Below are positions 22,325 to 34,179 of a DNA stretch of 64,000 bases, in pieces. How positions within the stretch are numbered: position 1 is the first letter of the stretch; each line of letters begins with the position of its first letter. The stretch comes from Charina bottae (Eukaryota; Chordata; Lepidosauria; Squamata; Charinaidae): contig JALMGJ010000015.1 in assembly GCA_023362775.1 (NCBI GenBank), positions 9,105,001 to 9,169,000 of the forward strand, in the 5' to 3' direction. The position numbers and the translations under genes are program-made. The notes under the pieces are model-generated. The model saw only the letters and a list, made by a program, of their open reading frames with translations. It did not search any database and was not told where the DNA came from.

Positions 22325-24764
22325 GGAAGACAAAATGCAATTCTGTTGAGTATCCAAACTTCTAGGAAGCAGATAATCTATTTAGAGGGTTTTCGTAAGG
22401 GCTAAAATCACCGCTTACTGCTTATTGTCACGCTGCTGTTGTGAGGAATTATATAATTAATAAGCAAACAATGATAATTAGTAAACAATAAGAATAGAAA
22501 AAAATAATTAGTAAACCATAGCAAAAGCATGCTTTTAGGGAAAAAATATTGTATTACTGCATTATGTGCTGAGATATATAGAGACAGATATAGATATATG
22601 AAATTAGTAATAAAATACTTATTTCTACCAAAACCATGAACAGAATGAAGTTTAGTTATCTCAAAAACAATGGAAAATACTCTAACTCCTTTCCCCATCA
22701 CTTCATACATTGCTTTCTCACATACAGACAGACACTTTACATTGCAAATCACACTGACCATGACTCTCAGGATAATTCCACCGATCCGGCTTAGCTGCCT
22801 AATGAAAGATAAGTTTGGTCCATCAATAGTAGTGCCACAAAAATAGTAAACTAACTGCTATAAATATATTCCTACTGGTGGTGAGCCATGTAGGCTGTAA
22901 ACAAGATTTGGTAGCCTCATTATGGAAAGTGTCATACCTGGACTTCTCTCCCCACAGTTGCAACTAAGGCCATTCATCTGTTTACCTACTTAGACAAAAA
23001 TAACAAGCCGTCAGGTGCAAATGATGACAAATTCTTGTGGTTTGCAGGCCTGCCCACAGATGGCCCTTAAGCTTCTCAACATGAGGAGCATACTAGCCCT
23101 GGAACACATTTTATCGCATGCAAGATTTAATATGGGGGTCTCTACTTAATATTCTGAACCGTATCTACTGCTGCAGAGAAATACAAAACACAGCCTTTAG
23201 ACTCCTTCCCCTATCCCAAGCAGCTTCACGGATTTCAAATAGATACCAGGGAATCCTGTGTTTTGAAGATTGCACACATGGTGGCATTTTTCAGCATGGG
23301 ACAACGAGCTACTCTGTGTGAGTCTACATGTCAAAAGGAAAGGTAGTTAAATATCAAATAACTGTATCAGGTAACACTCTTAATAAACCAATCATCTCCT
23401 TAATTTTTATTTTAGGATTGTCATGCTTTTCAGAAGTATGGCTAAATGATGATTGTAAATGGTTAACTCTATTGCTATTTGGCCACCAGCATTAACAGGC
23501 CTTCCCAAAATCAACAGTTTTGAAATGCTACATCCAAATCTATATTGGTTACCACAAGCCTCGAACAAAATTGTAGATTAATAACAGATTTTAGGATATA
23601 GCAATGAAATAACAGTATTTCATTGTTATATCCTAAAACGAATAAATCTCATAGGGATCTATAGAAACTTGTCAAAGAAAAAGAAGCTTATAGGACAGGA
23701 GATTCTGGTGGTACAACTGACAGCTGCTTAATTCAACTATACCTACAAAGCAGGACTGGAGATGAGCAAACTTACTCTATTGTGAACTTGATCTAGTTCT
23801 ATTTAAAGGGCATGATCTACCTTCTAAAAATAATTCAGTCTTTAAAAAAATCTGAGACTGGTGTTCTCAATGGTGTCCAGTACTCCAATGAAAGAACGCA
23901 ACAAGTTGTTTGTGATTTTGCTTTGCAATGTGGAAAGTTAGAGATTTAATATAAAGATATGCAAAATAATGGAAAAACTTCCAGTAATTCTACATCAATA
24001 AGGCTATGCAAGATCATTTAATAAGCCTGAATAATGAATATATAAAGAAGGCACTGTTGTGCATGTAGATCTCAGCAGATGCATAGGAGCTTCATTATGT
24101 ACAATAAATAATTCATTTTTTATTATTTCTTCAGCTTTAGGTGCAGGTTAAGGATCTTAATACCTAAACCGAAGCATAATAAGGACAGTTATTCCCTACA
24201 TCGCACGAAGCAGAGATAAGGGAAGCTCTGCCAAAGTGATTTATAAAAATAATGCATCTGAATTTAAAATTATGATTTCCCCAGGTAATCACATTGATTA
24301 TACACAAATGCTTCCAGAAATATTGTGCTTAGTGTCTGGATTTATAGACAAATAGACAAATGATAGGTAGATCTTTAACACCAATTTTGTAACCATATGA
24401 GTTACAGTAATCAGAATTTCTTCCACAGATATTAGCTGTTCACCCAACATACTAATTTGTGGTGTATTTAACCATACTTACTGAATTGTTTAGATGACAT
24501 ACTGAACCATAAAGTAGCCATACTGTCTGGGCTTGTGGTTGGCTAGGTTAATATGTCACAAGAACCAAGAGCATTGTGCTTGTATGTAAAAACAAAAGGT
24601 ACAAATTGCATTATAATGACATTCTCTTTTTCTAGTTTTCTTTGGATTTTCAATTTTTAGAGAAATGTTTCTACTTTGATATCAACTCAGACAACAGCCT
24701 GACAGGGCAGGTATATTTTACTTGATGATCCAAAAAACAAACCAACCCCAATATCACATAAGAT
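22325..24764. other. No gene or repeat recognised, apart from a short hairpin
   Basis: AT-rich, single-copy-looking. Holds the 23-bp hairpin at 23589-23638. The 117-codon minus frame 22408-22761 shows no recognisable domain. Confidence 0.45.
23589..23638. repeat. 23-bp inverted repeat (hairpin)
   Basis: Arms 23589-23611 and 23616-23638 match at 22 of 23 positions around the loop ACAG. No target-site duplication is clear. It could be a very short palindromic transposon derivative or a chance AT-rich hairpin. Confidence 0.7.
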
Positions 24765-24900
24765 ACTAGAAGGAGTCTGGTAATATCTTTTCTGACTAAC
24801 TACATTTTATTAAAAGGCATAAACTTTCATAAGCTGCAGCTCACTTCATCAGATGTATCTACCACAGACTACCATAGACTAACACAGCTGTCCTGCTACA
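24765..24900 (-). mobile_element. Penelope-like element end, family D (provisional)
   Basis: The minus strand contains acacagctgtgttagtctat-type text, then catctgatgaagtgagctgc, then agcttatgaaagtttatgcc, then ttagtcagaaaagatattac and cagactcc. This is a repeat very common in reptiles and turtles, whose core CTGATGAAGTGAGCT...GAAAG resembles a hammerhead. I assign it to PLE on that resemblance. No clean target-site duplication was found. Confidence 0.55.
24817..24852 (-). ncRNA. Hammerhead-like motif, PLE family D
   Basis: Minus-strand reading: CTGATGA (24846-24852), A, GTGAG paired with CTTAT (two G-T pairs) around a CTGCAG loop, then GAAA (24825-24828) and GTTTATGC. The CTGATGA box is canonical. 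The sequence after GAAA differs from the CGTC seen in the other families, so this is the weakest of the set. Confidence 0.35.
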
Positions 24901-25226
24901 ATGTCTACATTAAGACATTAGTTTACAGTCCTTTCTGGGTCATGCCAGGGGTGGGCAGCATTTCCCATGGATCACATTGACACTTAGACTTTTTTGGGGG
25001 GCGGGAAGACCGTGGAGACTCTCAAGGAAGGGTTGGAGAAAATTGCTACCAAATGACTGATTTCTGATGGCACCTTTGTTCCTCCCTGCCATTATAATAG
25101 GGGCCAAACCACAAATTAAACCCCTGTTAGCATACATGTTCTGCTTTTAATCTATTTTTGGTTAAAGGCATACACATTTAATCACTGCAAGATCTTTGGA
25201 GGCAGAAAACTAAGGCTGTGCTAATG

Positions 25227-25322
25227 CACTGTTTCTCAACTGTGGCAACTTTAAGGTGTCTGGACAGAATTCTGGGAGTTGATGTCCAGACACCTTAAAG
25301 TTGCCACAGTTGAAAAACACTG
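25227..25322. mobile_element. Palindromic 96-bp hAT-type MITE
   Basis: The element is nearly one inverted repeat: 39-nt arms beginning CACTGTTTCTCAACTGTGGC on the left and, in reverse complement, CAGTGTTTTTCAACTGTGGC on the right, with an 18-nt spacer. A perfect 8-bp target-site duplication, tgctaatg, lies at 25219-25226 and 25323-25330, as expected for hAT transposases. No coding capacity, so it would need a transposase supplied in trans. Confidence 0.9.
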
Positions 25323-25330
25323 TGCTAATG

Positions 25331-27355
25331 TATAATACCCATCAGCAACCCCAAATACACTTCAGCAGCGGCCATCTCTAACGTAACAGATGTGAGCAAG
25401 AATGTGCGCTGTGACGAGACGAAATGTGTACAGTAACGAAAGCCATGAAAAACTTCCCAAGATTAAACTTTTGAGAAATGCAGAGCAAGAGCTGAAGCCT
25501 CAAGAGTAATAGATGTAGCTTCAAAGTTTTAACACAGTGTCTTCTGAAAGCAAAATTGGGGACAGAGTACACAATTCAGTAATTTACCGAGAGAGGGGTC
25601 AGCTGTAGAGCTGTCCCTGAAAAATGAGGGGAGCTGGATACATATTGGAGATCATAAGAGCTGTAGCCAGGTCACTAGAAATGATAAAAGGCTTGACCAA
25701 GGAATCTTTTGACCTTCCATAAGGCAATTTCCCTTGTAAGTAGGATCATTTGCAGTTCAGAAAGAATCCCCGTAAATCTCTTTGGATTCTGTTTCAAAAG
25801 TTACTTTGAAATCGTTATTTCATACCCCTGAAGCTTCAGAAAATAACTGAAGAAGATACAGTAATGCAAAGATATAAAAGATATGGCAGTCTAGAAGCAC
25901 TTCCATTACGGATTGTCTGCCATGAAAGACAAAGTGAAAAAGAACCGAGAATTGGGATTAATATTGTTTCCCAATGTTTGTGGTCAGTAAGATGAATGTG
26001 CTCGAGACTTCCCTGTCCACTTCTGCTATAATTTCACACCCAAGGAGCCAAATTTGGTTCTCCAGGATGCACACACAACTCTCCTAGGAGACTCAGCAAC
26101 TTGCAAGCCAGCAACGGAGAGCAGAGTGCGGCCCTAAATAATTAGTCAGAAGCCTCTGCCAAAACAGTAGAGAAAATAAAGTGCTTCCAAGGGCAATGAG
26201 GATCAAATCACCGATGCTTGTTCTCAGAGTGGCTCATGCAAGAGATCTTTAAGAGATCTTTAAAGTCTCATTTGCATTGAAAACACACGTGTATGCTTTC
26301 AAGCTGATGGAAAAATAAACTTTTGCATGGAATATGTTATGTTCCATAAAGAATCAAGGTCTGGGTTCTGCAAGAACACAGGTTTGGAAGCAAACCTTTT
26401 TAGGAAATCCCATTGAAATATTTCCCTGTGGGCTTGCAAACAAACAAACAAACAAATAACTTGTGGCTATTTTTAAGCAGCAACAGAAATCGAGGCTGGC
26501 AGAAATTTAAAACATGTATTGAACAGACATAATAGGATAATAATGCACACATGCAGTGCAATTTTCATACTAGGAAAGGTATTTTATGCCTGTTTAAAGT
26601 AGCTCTCTTTCCCCCAACCAGAACAAACGAATAATGGGATGAGCTGAAAAGTGCTGATCTACATTTGGAAAGCACTGCTCATTTTACAGTTTATGTCAAG
26701 ACATTTACAGAGAAGGAGGGCAGGCAATGGGGCGGAGGAAGAGTTGAACCCAAAGATACTATTCTGGCTACACAAAAATGGCCTCAGAAAACAATGATAA
26801 TGCACTTAATATAATAATGTTCTTCTGGTGGTTTTCAGACTCGGGGCATGATTTAAAAACACATAATGCAGATGTTGTGGCACTAAACAATCCTGAGACT
26901 ATACAGTGTATGGAAGGGTTAGAGTTAAATTTGGAGTCAGCCATCTCCCAAAACAGCAACTTGAGTTCCATGATGGAAGGAAAGTGGCATCAGAAAAAGT
27001 CAAAGTTTGCAGAAAGAACCCTTCCACTCCATATTATTTGAATCCATCATGGTTAGTAGTAGGAAGTACAGCATTGGAAAAGCCTCATAGCTCTACTTGG
27101 CTTGCAAATTCACTAGGTGACTATGGGCAAACATAATCTGTCAGTTTGATTGTATCACGCTGGGTTGCTCTGAGATTAACATATGGGGTGGAAGGACAAT
27201 ACTTCCCAGAGTTGCTTGGAAGAAAAATGAGATATGAACATACAAAATTAATTACCTAAAATTAATGTTATCCTCCATTCAAAATGCTCTGGGTTCACAC
27301 TGATGCACATACACAAACAGTATCCTTGGAATTAAGTTGAGAAAAGATGACTACG
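25331..27355. other. No gene or repeat recognised
   Basis: Includes a GC-moderate stretch at about 26020-26320 without low-complexity DNA that could be conserved non-coding sequence. (AAAC)n occurs at 26437-26455. Frames have no recognisable domain. Confidence 0.4.
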
Positions 27356-27371
27356 TATATATATATATATA
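27356..27371. repeat. (AT)n microsatellite
   Basis: Eight AT units. Confidence 0.85.
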
Positions 27372-29290
27372 TTAAATGTCACGGCTCATTCATTGTGTAA
27401 TGGACAACTGTAACGCTCAATCTGGATTGCTAGGTTCTTACCAGAAAACAAGATGTTAGCAAAGAAGGCAAGAGTAGCAAGGGGGGAAAAAGAACTAAGT
27501 TTCATAGGTTATAAACTATGCTTTACAAACGACAAGGCTTAGGCTCATACAATGCTCTAAGTCAACACCAGACAAACCACAGCATGGTTAACCATCATAT
27601 GGAAGCCAGCTACTAAATAGCAGAAAAATTATTCAAAAGCTGAGGTTTGAGTCTTCCTGGAGATGCCAGAGATTTAACGCTCTTGGACCTTCTGCTTGCG
27701 AAATGGCCCTGAACTGATTTCAATCAACTCTGAAGTCAGATTTTTTTTAAAAGACAATCTCTTAAGTACTACTACTGAGTGCTTCATTCAAAGTACTATT
27801 GAAATGAATAGTCCCTGGTGAAAATAAATGGAAGTTGCACCACAAAAGTGCTTGAGCTATTGAACCTTTGGTCAGATCATGGGCAGAAGGGCTACCGTAG
27901 GCAAGCAGGACTCCGAGATAAATGAAGCACCTCTGAGGTAGAAGCAGACTCTTCTGTCTCAAAATTCCCTTGCGCCCTCAAGGTGCCTGACCCTTAAAGG
28001 AACTTTGCACCTGGCTGGCTGCAATGATAAAAATCCTTTTTTTGCTTTGACCATGGTTTGACAGTAAACCATATGTCACCAACGCATGGACATCTGCTTC
28101 TCTCCTCCACCCCCATCCCTGAATGTTAAAAAAAAAAAGAAAAGAAAAGAAAAGAAGAAGTAAGAAAGCATCTTGTTTATTTCTAAACTTCGCTATATCT
28201 GTTGCACTATAGGCTGGCATTTGCTGTTAAAGCAGAAAATTAAAAGGAGGGCTTAATTGACCCTCTTGTGTCTTTGAAAAATCCTGTCTGTTGTCTCTAA
28301 TTGACCCTCTAGATACCTTTATGGAACAATGAAGGAACCTTCCGTAAATAATGGACGGTGATGATTAATAGCCATGGATAGGTTGGACCTCTAGTTCACG
28401 GTGCGGTGTTACAGTTGCTTCTTAAAACACAAAACAAGACCCCAACTAGCCGTGTTCTCTGTCCTTCATACACAAGAGTGCAATCCCAAAGAGAAAACAG
28501 CCTGTAGCGACTGTTTACGGCAGGGAGAGGAATCTGTCTCTTGGAAATATTGTAATCAAATAAATGCAAACTTAAATGAGGCTTAAACATTTATCTATCA
28601 CGGGAAGAAATGGGTGGGAAGGGAATCACATGGGTTTCTTGTTCAGAAGAGAAACAAAGCAATCACAGGCTAAGACCCGGTCAGTTCGATTTTTAGTCTG
28701 TGCCATCCCGTTCTAAAGACTCATCAGTGTGACTTAAGAGGTAGGCATAAATAGATAATACCAACGAAAGCAACAAAAACAGCACAGAAGCCCAAGGGAA
28801 ACTGGAAAAAAAAAACTGTTCCACCACTGCCAGCCACAAAAGGCAACTAATTTATAAACAAAACAAAACAGGTTTTCAATCAAAAAAGATGTTCCATCTT
28901 GGGCAGTCCCCGAGGAATTCCACACAGAATGATTTTCTGTGTTCTTTTGTTACGCAGGCTTATTCTCTAGCAAGGACCACAACCCATTGTAGTAGAAGAA
29001 AGCTGATCGTTTACTGAAGTTGAAGCTGTTGGAGGATTATAAAGAACCTATGGCTGACTCATACCCACTGGATAATGTAGCTAGTTCGCTTTGGCTCATG
29101 AGTCCAGTCAATGTTCATACCTATGAGGCATAGAAAACAATGGTTGATTCAGATTAAAACTCATACCCAACCTTTACGAGTTGTCATGCAAATCAACCCA
29201 GAAGAAAATGAGCTTTGCTACTTGCGTTTCTCTATGGACAATAGGAACTGGCACGACAACAGGCCAGGTTTGTTAATTTATTCAACAGCC
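27372..29290. other. No gene or repeat recognised; possible conserved non-coding block
   Basis: Two copies of TAATTGACCCTCT lie 44 bp apart at 28254-28266 and 28298-28310. An A-rich tract is at 28128-28160. No exon was supported. Confidence 0.4.
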
Positions 29291-29298
29291 ATAATTAT

Positions 29299-29810
29299 AT
29301 AAAGCACTACATGGCATGGGTCCAGGTTACCTAAAGGACTGTCTCATCCCGATCACATGGATCTGCCCCACCTGGTCATGCAGAGAGAGCATGCTACGGA
29401 CCCCATCTGTAAGAGAATTCCATCTGGCGGGGTCCAGGAAGAGGGCCTTCTGTGCAGTGGCTCCCGCCCTCTGGAACATTCTTCCCCCAGAGTTAAGCAA
29501 GCTGTCTCTCTCCTGGACTTCCGCAAAAAACTGAAGACCTGGTTTTGTCATCATGCCTGGGGTGGGGAGGGGAATAGTCACTCTTGGGGATGGCTGGTGC
29601 CCTAAACCGTTTTTTTACATACTCATGGACCAGAATAGAACTTATTACCAACTGGATTTTATTGTATTTTATATTTTTAGCTTATTTGTATTAATGCTGG
29701 TTTTATTGAATTTAATTTTTTTCTTTTAGTGTAAACCGCCCAGGGTCCCTCCTTGAGGGGGAGATGGGCGGTGATAGAAATTTGATAAAATAAATAAAAT
29801 AATAAAATAA
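29299..29810 (+). mobile_element. L2-like LINE, 3' end with ORF2 C-terminus
   Basis: The frame 29316-29534 reads MGPGYLKDCLIPITW and later REFHLAGSRKRAFCAVAPAL followed by WNILPPELSKL. This matches the C-terminal pattern of L2-type LINE proteins (hydrophobic 'AFxVAAPxLWNxLP'). The 3' UTR ends gtgtaaaccgcccagggtcc, then gagatgggcggtgatagaaa, then an (AAAT)n tail. The flanks ataattat at 29291-29298 and 29811-29818 form an 8-bp duplication. Upstream domains are missing. Confidence 0.85.
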
Positions 29811-29902
29811 ATAATTATCCTTGGGGGAGGGGTGCTGTTACCTTGTTTTACAACTGCTGCAGCTAACAATTTCAGTCTTAGATAGTGACCTGGGGACTAA
29901 AC

Positions 29903-30088
29903 CATGGGTTTTCAAAGTTTTTCAGGCCATGAGACCTGTTAGTTAAAAAAAATATTCCTGGAACCCTTGATCCTAGAACCCTAGAAAATTGGCTGCATTT
30001 GAATAAACTTTTTTTTTTGGGGGGGGGGGGGGGAGTTAGTATCTCATAGAACACTAGGATTCCATGGAACACAGTTTGAAAAACTCTG
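29903..30088. mobile_element. hAT-type MITE, 186 bp
   Basis: The ends are CATGGGTTTTCAAAGTTTTT and, in reverse complement, CAGAGTTTTTCAAACTGTGT. A perfect 8-bp duplication, gactaaac, flanks them at 29895-29902 and 30089-30096. The interior holds a T9 then G15 tract (30009-30033). No coding sequence. Confidence 0.82.
30019..30033. repeat. G homopolymer, 15 bases
   Basis: An uninterrupted run of 15 G directly after a T run inside the MITE. It could form G-quadruplex DNA and is prone to length error in assembly. Confidence 0.85.
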
Positions 30089-30096
30089 GACTAAAC

Positions 30097-30485
30097 ACCT
30101 AAAAGATCGGTCCAACATGTTCAGTTAAGCTTTGCTTGAGTGATACTGTTCGTGCAGCACTTGGATGTCTGAATGAATGGAATCGCCTGGACATTCAATA
30201 TTCTGTTCCAACAGGAGCTGTTAATTACAGTTAACTGATATAAGACAGCAAATTTGGTCCATTTGGCATGACTGCAGCCCCCTCCCCAGAAAAACACCTA
30301 GAAAATCCAAACTATGAATCAAGATGTCCCTGGAGAGTGTTTCCAACATTTCCAAAAGAGACAAATTGTAACGGGCAGTAGGAATAACCTTGAGGAACAG
30401 GAGGAAGAGCCACAACCAAGACAAAAGAAATTTGAGTCCGAGGCAGAAATGTAATTTGAGAAAGTGTCTCAGATTTGACCCTCCC
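30097..30485. other. No gene or repeat recognised
   Basis: Short single-copy-looking interval between two transposons. Confidence 0.4.
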
Positions 30486-30498
30486 TATTACTCTTTTA

Positions 30499-30842
30499 AA
30501 AGGGGCACGGTGGCTCAGCGGGTAAGACGCCAGGCTTGTCGATCGGAAGATCGCAAGTTCGGAGGTTCGAATCCCTAGCCCTGCGTGACGGAGTAAGCTC
30601 CCGCACTCGCCCCAGCTCTTGCCAACCTAGCAATTCGAAAATATGCAAATGCAAGTAGATGAATAGGTACCACTTCGGTGGGAAGGTAACAGCGTTGCAC
30701 GTGCATCATACCAGCCGCATGACCGCGGAAGCGTCTTCGGACAGTGCTGGCTCTTCGGCTAAGAAACGGAGATGAGCGCCGGCCCCTAGAGTCGGACACA
30801 ACTGCACAAATGTGCGGGGGGGGGGGGGAACCTTTACCTTTT
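30499..30842 (+). mobile_element. Sauria-type tRNA-derived SINE, full length
   Basis: Head from 30502: ggggcacggtggctcagcgg. The A-box region and the B box GGTTCGAATCC (30564-30574) are both intact. The tail GAGTCGGACACAACTGC is followed by a 13-base G run (30816-30828) and (ACCTTT). The flanks tattactctttta (30486-30498) and tattattctttta (30843-30855) are a 13-bp duplication with one mismatch. Of the copies here, this one has the best-kept internal promoter. Confidence 0.93.
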
Positions 30843-30855
30843 TATTATTCTTTTA

Positions 30856-31583
30856 GATAAAGGGAGGGAGGGGGGAGGCACTTTCAGACTTGTACAAAGA
30901 TGTCAGTCAGACTAGGAAACCAAAGTCATGAATCCTAATACATTTATTATAAGGTTACAGTAACAGAACCTTGTAAGTCCAAATGTAAGTCTCAAGATTA
31001 CTCTTACAGCCCATCACACAAACACATTATTGTGGCCACAGAATTTGCTGGGACCCTTGCTAGATGTTGACAGGTTCACAACAAAGTTTGTTGCTGCACT
31101 TTTCTACACAGAAGGTGATTTTTTACACTTAAGCACTCTGAGGACTGAAGGAAGTTGATGCCAAATTGTGAATGTTAATGTGACTGAGGAAACTATAACT
31201 ATATTTAATTAATTTTGATTTTATTTAAATTTAAATTGAAACAATTTTGCCTCGACCTCCCAGTGCATTACTTCTGGAGTGTGGCCATTTAGCTCAGCAT
31301 TCAAAGGTAGAGTGAGACCCATGAAAAAGATGGTACATTCTTGCCTTAATACTTTTGAGAAGAATGTGCCATCAATTCCTCTTAGCACGGGGAGAAATGA
31401 AATGGTTTATTCAGAGACATTATATAAGGATTTTAAAGCTTCATATAGATTGTTTAGTGCTCAGTTCCTCCAAAAAGTGCCTTGGGGTATATAGGACCAT
31501 GATCTAGTACCTGTCCGGGTTGCTTGAAAGGAGCTGCATCTTTTCCTGCAATTGTGCAGGTGCGTTGCTGTACATTGCCCCGA
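30856..31583. other. No gene or repeat recognised
   Basis: AT-rich. Frames at 31279-31494 and 31454-31690 lack recognisable domains. Confidence 0.4.
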
Positions 31584-31632
31584 AAAAGCACAGCTGCTTT
31601 AAAGTGTTGCAGACAGATACTACATTCACACC
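31584..31632 (+). repeat. Unclassified interspersed repeat, split by a hAT insertion
   Basis: The stretch agctgctttaaagtgttgca, then gacagatactacattcaca, resembles 18967-19000 and 8858-8890. It resumes after the hAT element at about 32041. Class unknown; no coding sequence or terminal repeats were seen. Confidence 0.5.
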
Positions 31633-32032
31633 TAGGCCCGCAACTAGGGTCTTTGTCACCTAGGGTAAACATGGACTCCGTGCCCCACATGGATTCTGCA
31701 CCCCCCCAAAAATGAGAAGTTCCGGCCCCCCCCCACTCGCACTATGGCATGTGTACAAACCTGCGTAACATTTTCCCAAGCACGCACAAGAGAAGAGCGA
31801 GCGAGCCCCCACCCTCCCGTTCTGGCGAGCACTAGTTTGTCGGAGGAGCCGGGCGCACGAAAGCCGCTCCTGCCTGCTTGACTGGTGGGCTCCACCCACA
31901 AGGAACCTGCGCGAGCATGAGATTAAGTCCCGATTCGCACTGCAGGCCTAACACAAAGGACTTTTGGCACCCCACACCACCACGGCGCCCGGGGCACATG
32001 CCCTGCTTGCCCCCCCCCTAGTTGCGGCCCTG
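31633..32032. mobile_element. hAT-type non-autonomous element, 400 bp, GC-rich
   Basis: The ends are TAGGCCCGCAACTAGGG and, in reverse complement, CAGGGCCGCAACTAGGG. The 8-bp duplication ttcacacc is perfect (31625-31632 and 32033-32040). The interior is GC- and CpG-rich and unlike its surroundings; its end block ggcgcccggggcacatgccc is one I recognise from reptile hAT elements. Frames on either strand (for example 31656-31901, minus) are not transposase. Confidence 0.88.
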
Positions 32033-32040
32033 TTCACACC

Positions 32041-34108
32041 TCCATGACCTCCAAAACCCATTGTGAAAATGAAATTGGAGCACTTCACAGCTCTAACAGT
32101 CTTACATATTACTTCTCCCTAATACATCTGATTAACTTTTCAGGGCTTGAGAACATCTGTCATTAAAACATTTGCATGTTATAGTAAAAGCAAAGGTTTT
32201 TGCCAGCATACCCTTCGCACAGTAAATAATTTGGATCCAATAACTCAAAAGGTGAAATTGTAACATAAAACACAACCTTTAATAGAACATCATGGTATTT
32301 TGTGATGCCACTATTAAATTTACTTATTTAAAACTCAAAATTACATTCTGAAACTAGGCTACCTCATGCTGAACATGCCCATAAAATGAGTAAATCAAAA
32401 CTTTATTACAATGTCCAAAATAAAATGAAAGTGTGCAGTCTAGTGTACCTTTTTATATCTCAGATCTGAAGTGTTAAGACAAACTTTAGTGGCTTGAAAG
32501 AAAACGATGAATTGAAAGAAGGCAAATTCTAAATTTATCATTCAACTTTAGGAAGGGGGGGAGAGAAAACTAAGTGATAATGTAACATTTTGCGGCAAAC
32601 AACTTGAGCACAACCATGTTCAAATAAATAGAAGAGCCTCAGAAAGATAATACATATATACTTGTGCAAAGCTGCTTCATCTTAGCTCGGAAAGGGGGGA
32701 TTTCACGTTGAATTGTGGCCAAAGTTCCAAATATTCATTGTTGGAGAATGTCAACAGGAGCCTAAAGAATTTTGCATGCTTAGACATTCCTGCAGAAATC
32801 TACATGGTCAGTCACCCTGATCCTCCCAGGTTGAAGAATGCATTCCTTGTACTCACTCCTGTGCATTTAGACAGGGATGGGGTGGAAAAGAGGCTCTTTG
32901 CCCAAAAGCTCATCATAAATATAGATATGGCTAAATAGTTCTTCCTGGTGATAATAAATAGGCCTCTACAAGGCTCACTTGGAAATGCATGTGTTCAAAG
33001 ATGGCTATTTCCATCACCCACATAAGCATACTTATTTGCTTGTTTAGAAAATGTATCTGCTCCTTAATCCCTTAATGGTGGCATAGTAAAAACAGAATCA
33101 ACCTTTACTAACAGTGATGTAAAAATAAAGACATAAAGCACAAAAATGTCATTAAAAGGCCTGGTAAAAAGAAATATCTTTTGAGTCCCTCCTAAACTCT
33201 AGTTAAGAAAGGAGCTTCCTTTAACTCTGATGGCAATTTATGTCACATCACAAGTCCCACCAAGGTTAATTGGCCACTGATGCCCACTCTAGCCATGGGG
33301 AAACCCATGAATGATATAAGAGTAAGTAAGACAGTAAGTAGATTGGGTGTAAGCTGTCTATACCAGAAAGTTATGCATATGACAGGTTTGTTTGTTTGTT
33401 CGTTTAAAAAAAGACAGACAATAATTTAAAACCCTTCAGACTATATGTCTATGATCTGCTTTAAGGATCAGCTGGAAAAGTGAACAGAAACTGTAAAAAA
33501 AGAAGTGACAGAATCTTAGGTTTGACATTTGCAAAGTCCCAATAAGAAAATCAATAATTGTGGAACAAGTTCTACTACAGTACAGAATTTGCACAGCCAC
33601 ATGAATTCTTTGGAATGTATTCCCTGCTGAACTGAGGGTCCTAACCCTAACAACCACATTAAAAAGAATCAGAATTGTAATTGCTTGATTTTAATGTCTC
33701 TTGTTCAGGTTTCGGTTTTATACTTGATTGGAAAGTGCTGAGAGACTTTAGCAGTTGACAGTATATTATGTTTAATAAATAAAGAGGAACAGTTGGAAAG
33801 GATCTCTGAACAAGATTTTAACTGAGAGACAAATTTATCTAGGAAAGCATCTTGGCTTTGGATACAGTAAACTCAAACTCTATCCTATAGTCTGAGACCT
33901 ATGTATTTTCAGCAGCAGACTAGCACTGAAGAAGTGAAGATAAGGATGTCTTTAACTCTCCACTTCGGGTCAACATATTTTCCTCTTCAAGGTTTCTGGA
34001 GTCAGGATTCTTAATCCATAGAAATTATATTAAAAATTGGGTTTCCACTGCCTATTTCCAGAATAGCCAATATCACGAAGTCAGTGATAGTCAAAATAGC
34101 CTCTTCTA
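32041..34108. other. No gene or repeat recognised
   Basis: AT-rich, single-copy-looking. Small TTTG and GTAA runs occur near 33389-33405 and 33320-33342. The frame 32708-32938 shows no domain. Confidence 0.45.
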
Positions 34109-34179
34109 CCTCCTCCTCCTCCTCCTCCTCCTCCTCCTCCTCCTCCTCCTCCTCCTCCTCCTCCTCCTCCTCCTCCTCC
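34109..34179. repeat. (TCC)n array, 71 bp
   Basis: About 23 perfect TCC/CCT units: a pure polypyrimidine strand with mirror symmetry, of the type able to form triplex (H-) DNA. Confidence 0.95.

Noticed and set aside
24945..24975. hAT-like end (ccaggggtgggcagcattt); also 7070-7085 (cagggtgggcaacc)
   Set aside because: Resembles a hAT end, but no inverted partner or 8-bp duplication was found at either place.
30502..30575. tRNA-like sequence with good A and B boxes
   Set aside because: Considered as a functional tRNA gene, but it is the head of a 340-bp SINE repeated six times in the window with target-site duplications.
31656..31901. Minus-strand frames of about 80 codons in GC-rich DNA
   Set aside because: They lie inside a non-autonomous hAT element and do not resemble transposase; high GC lowers stop-codon frequency.
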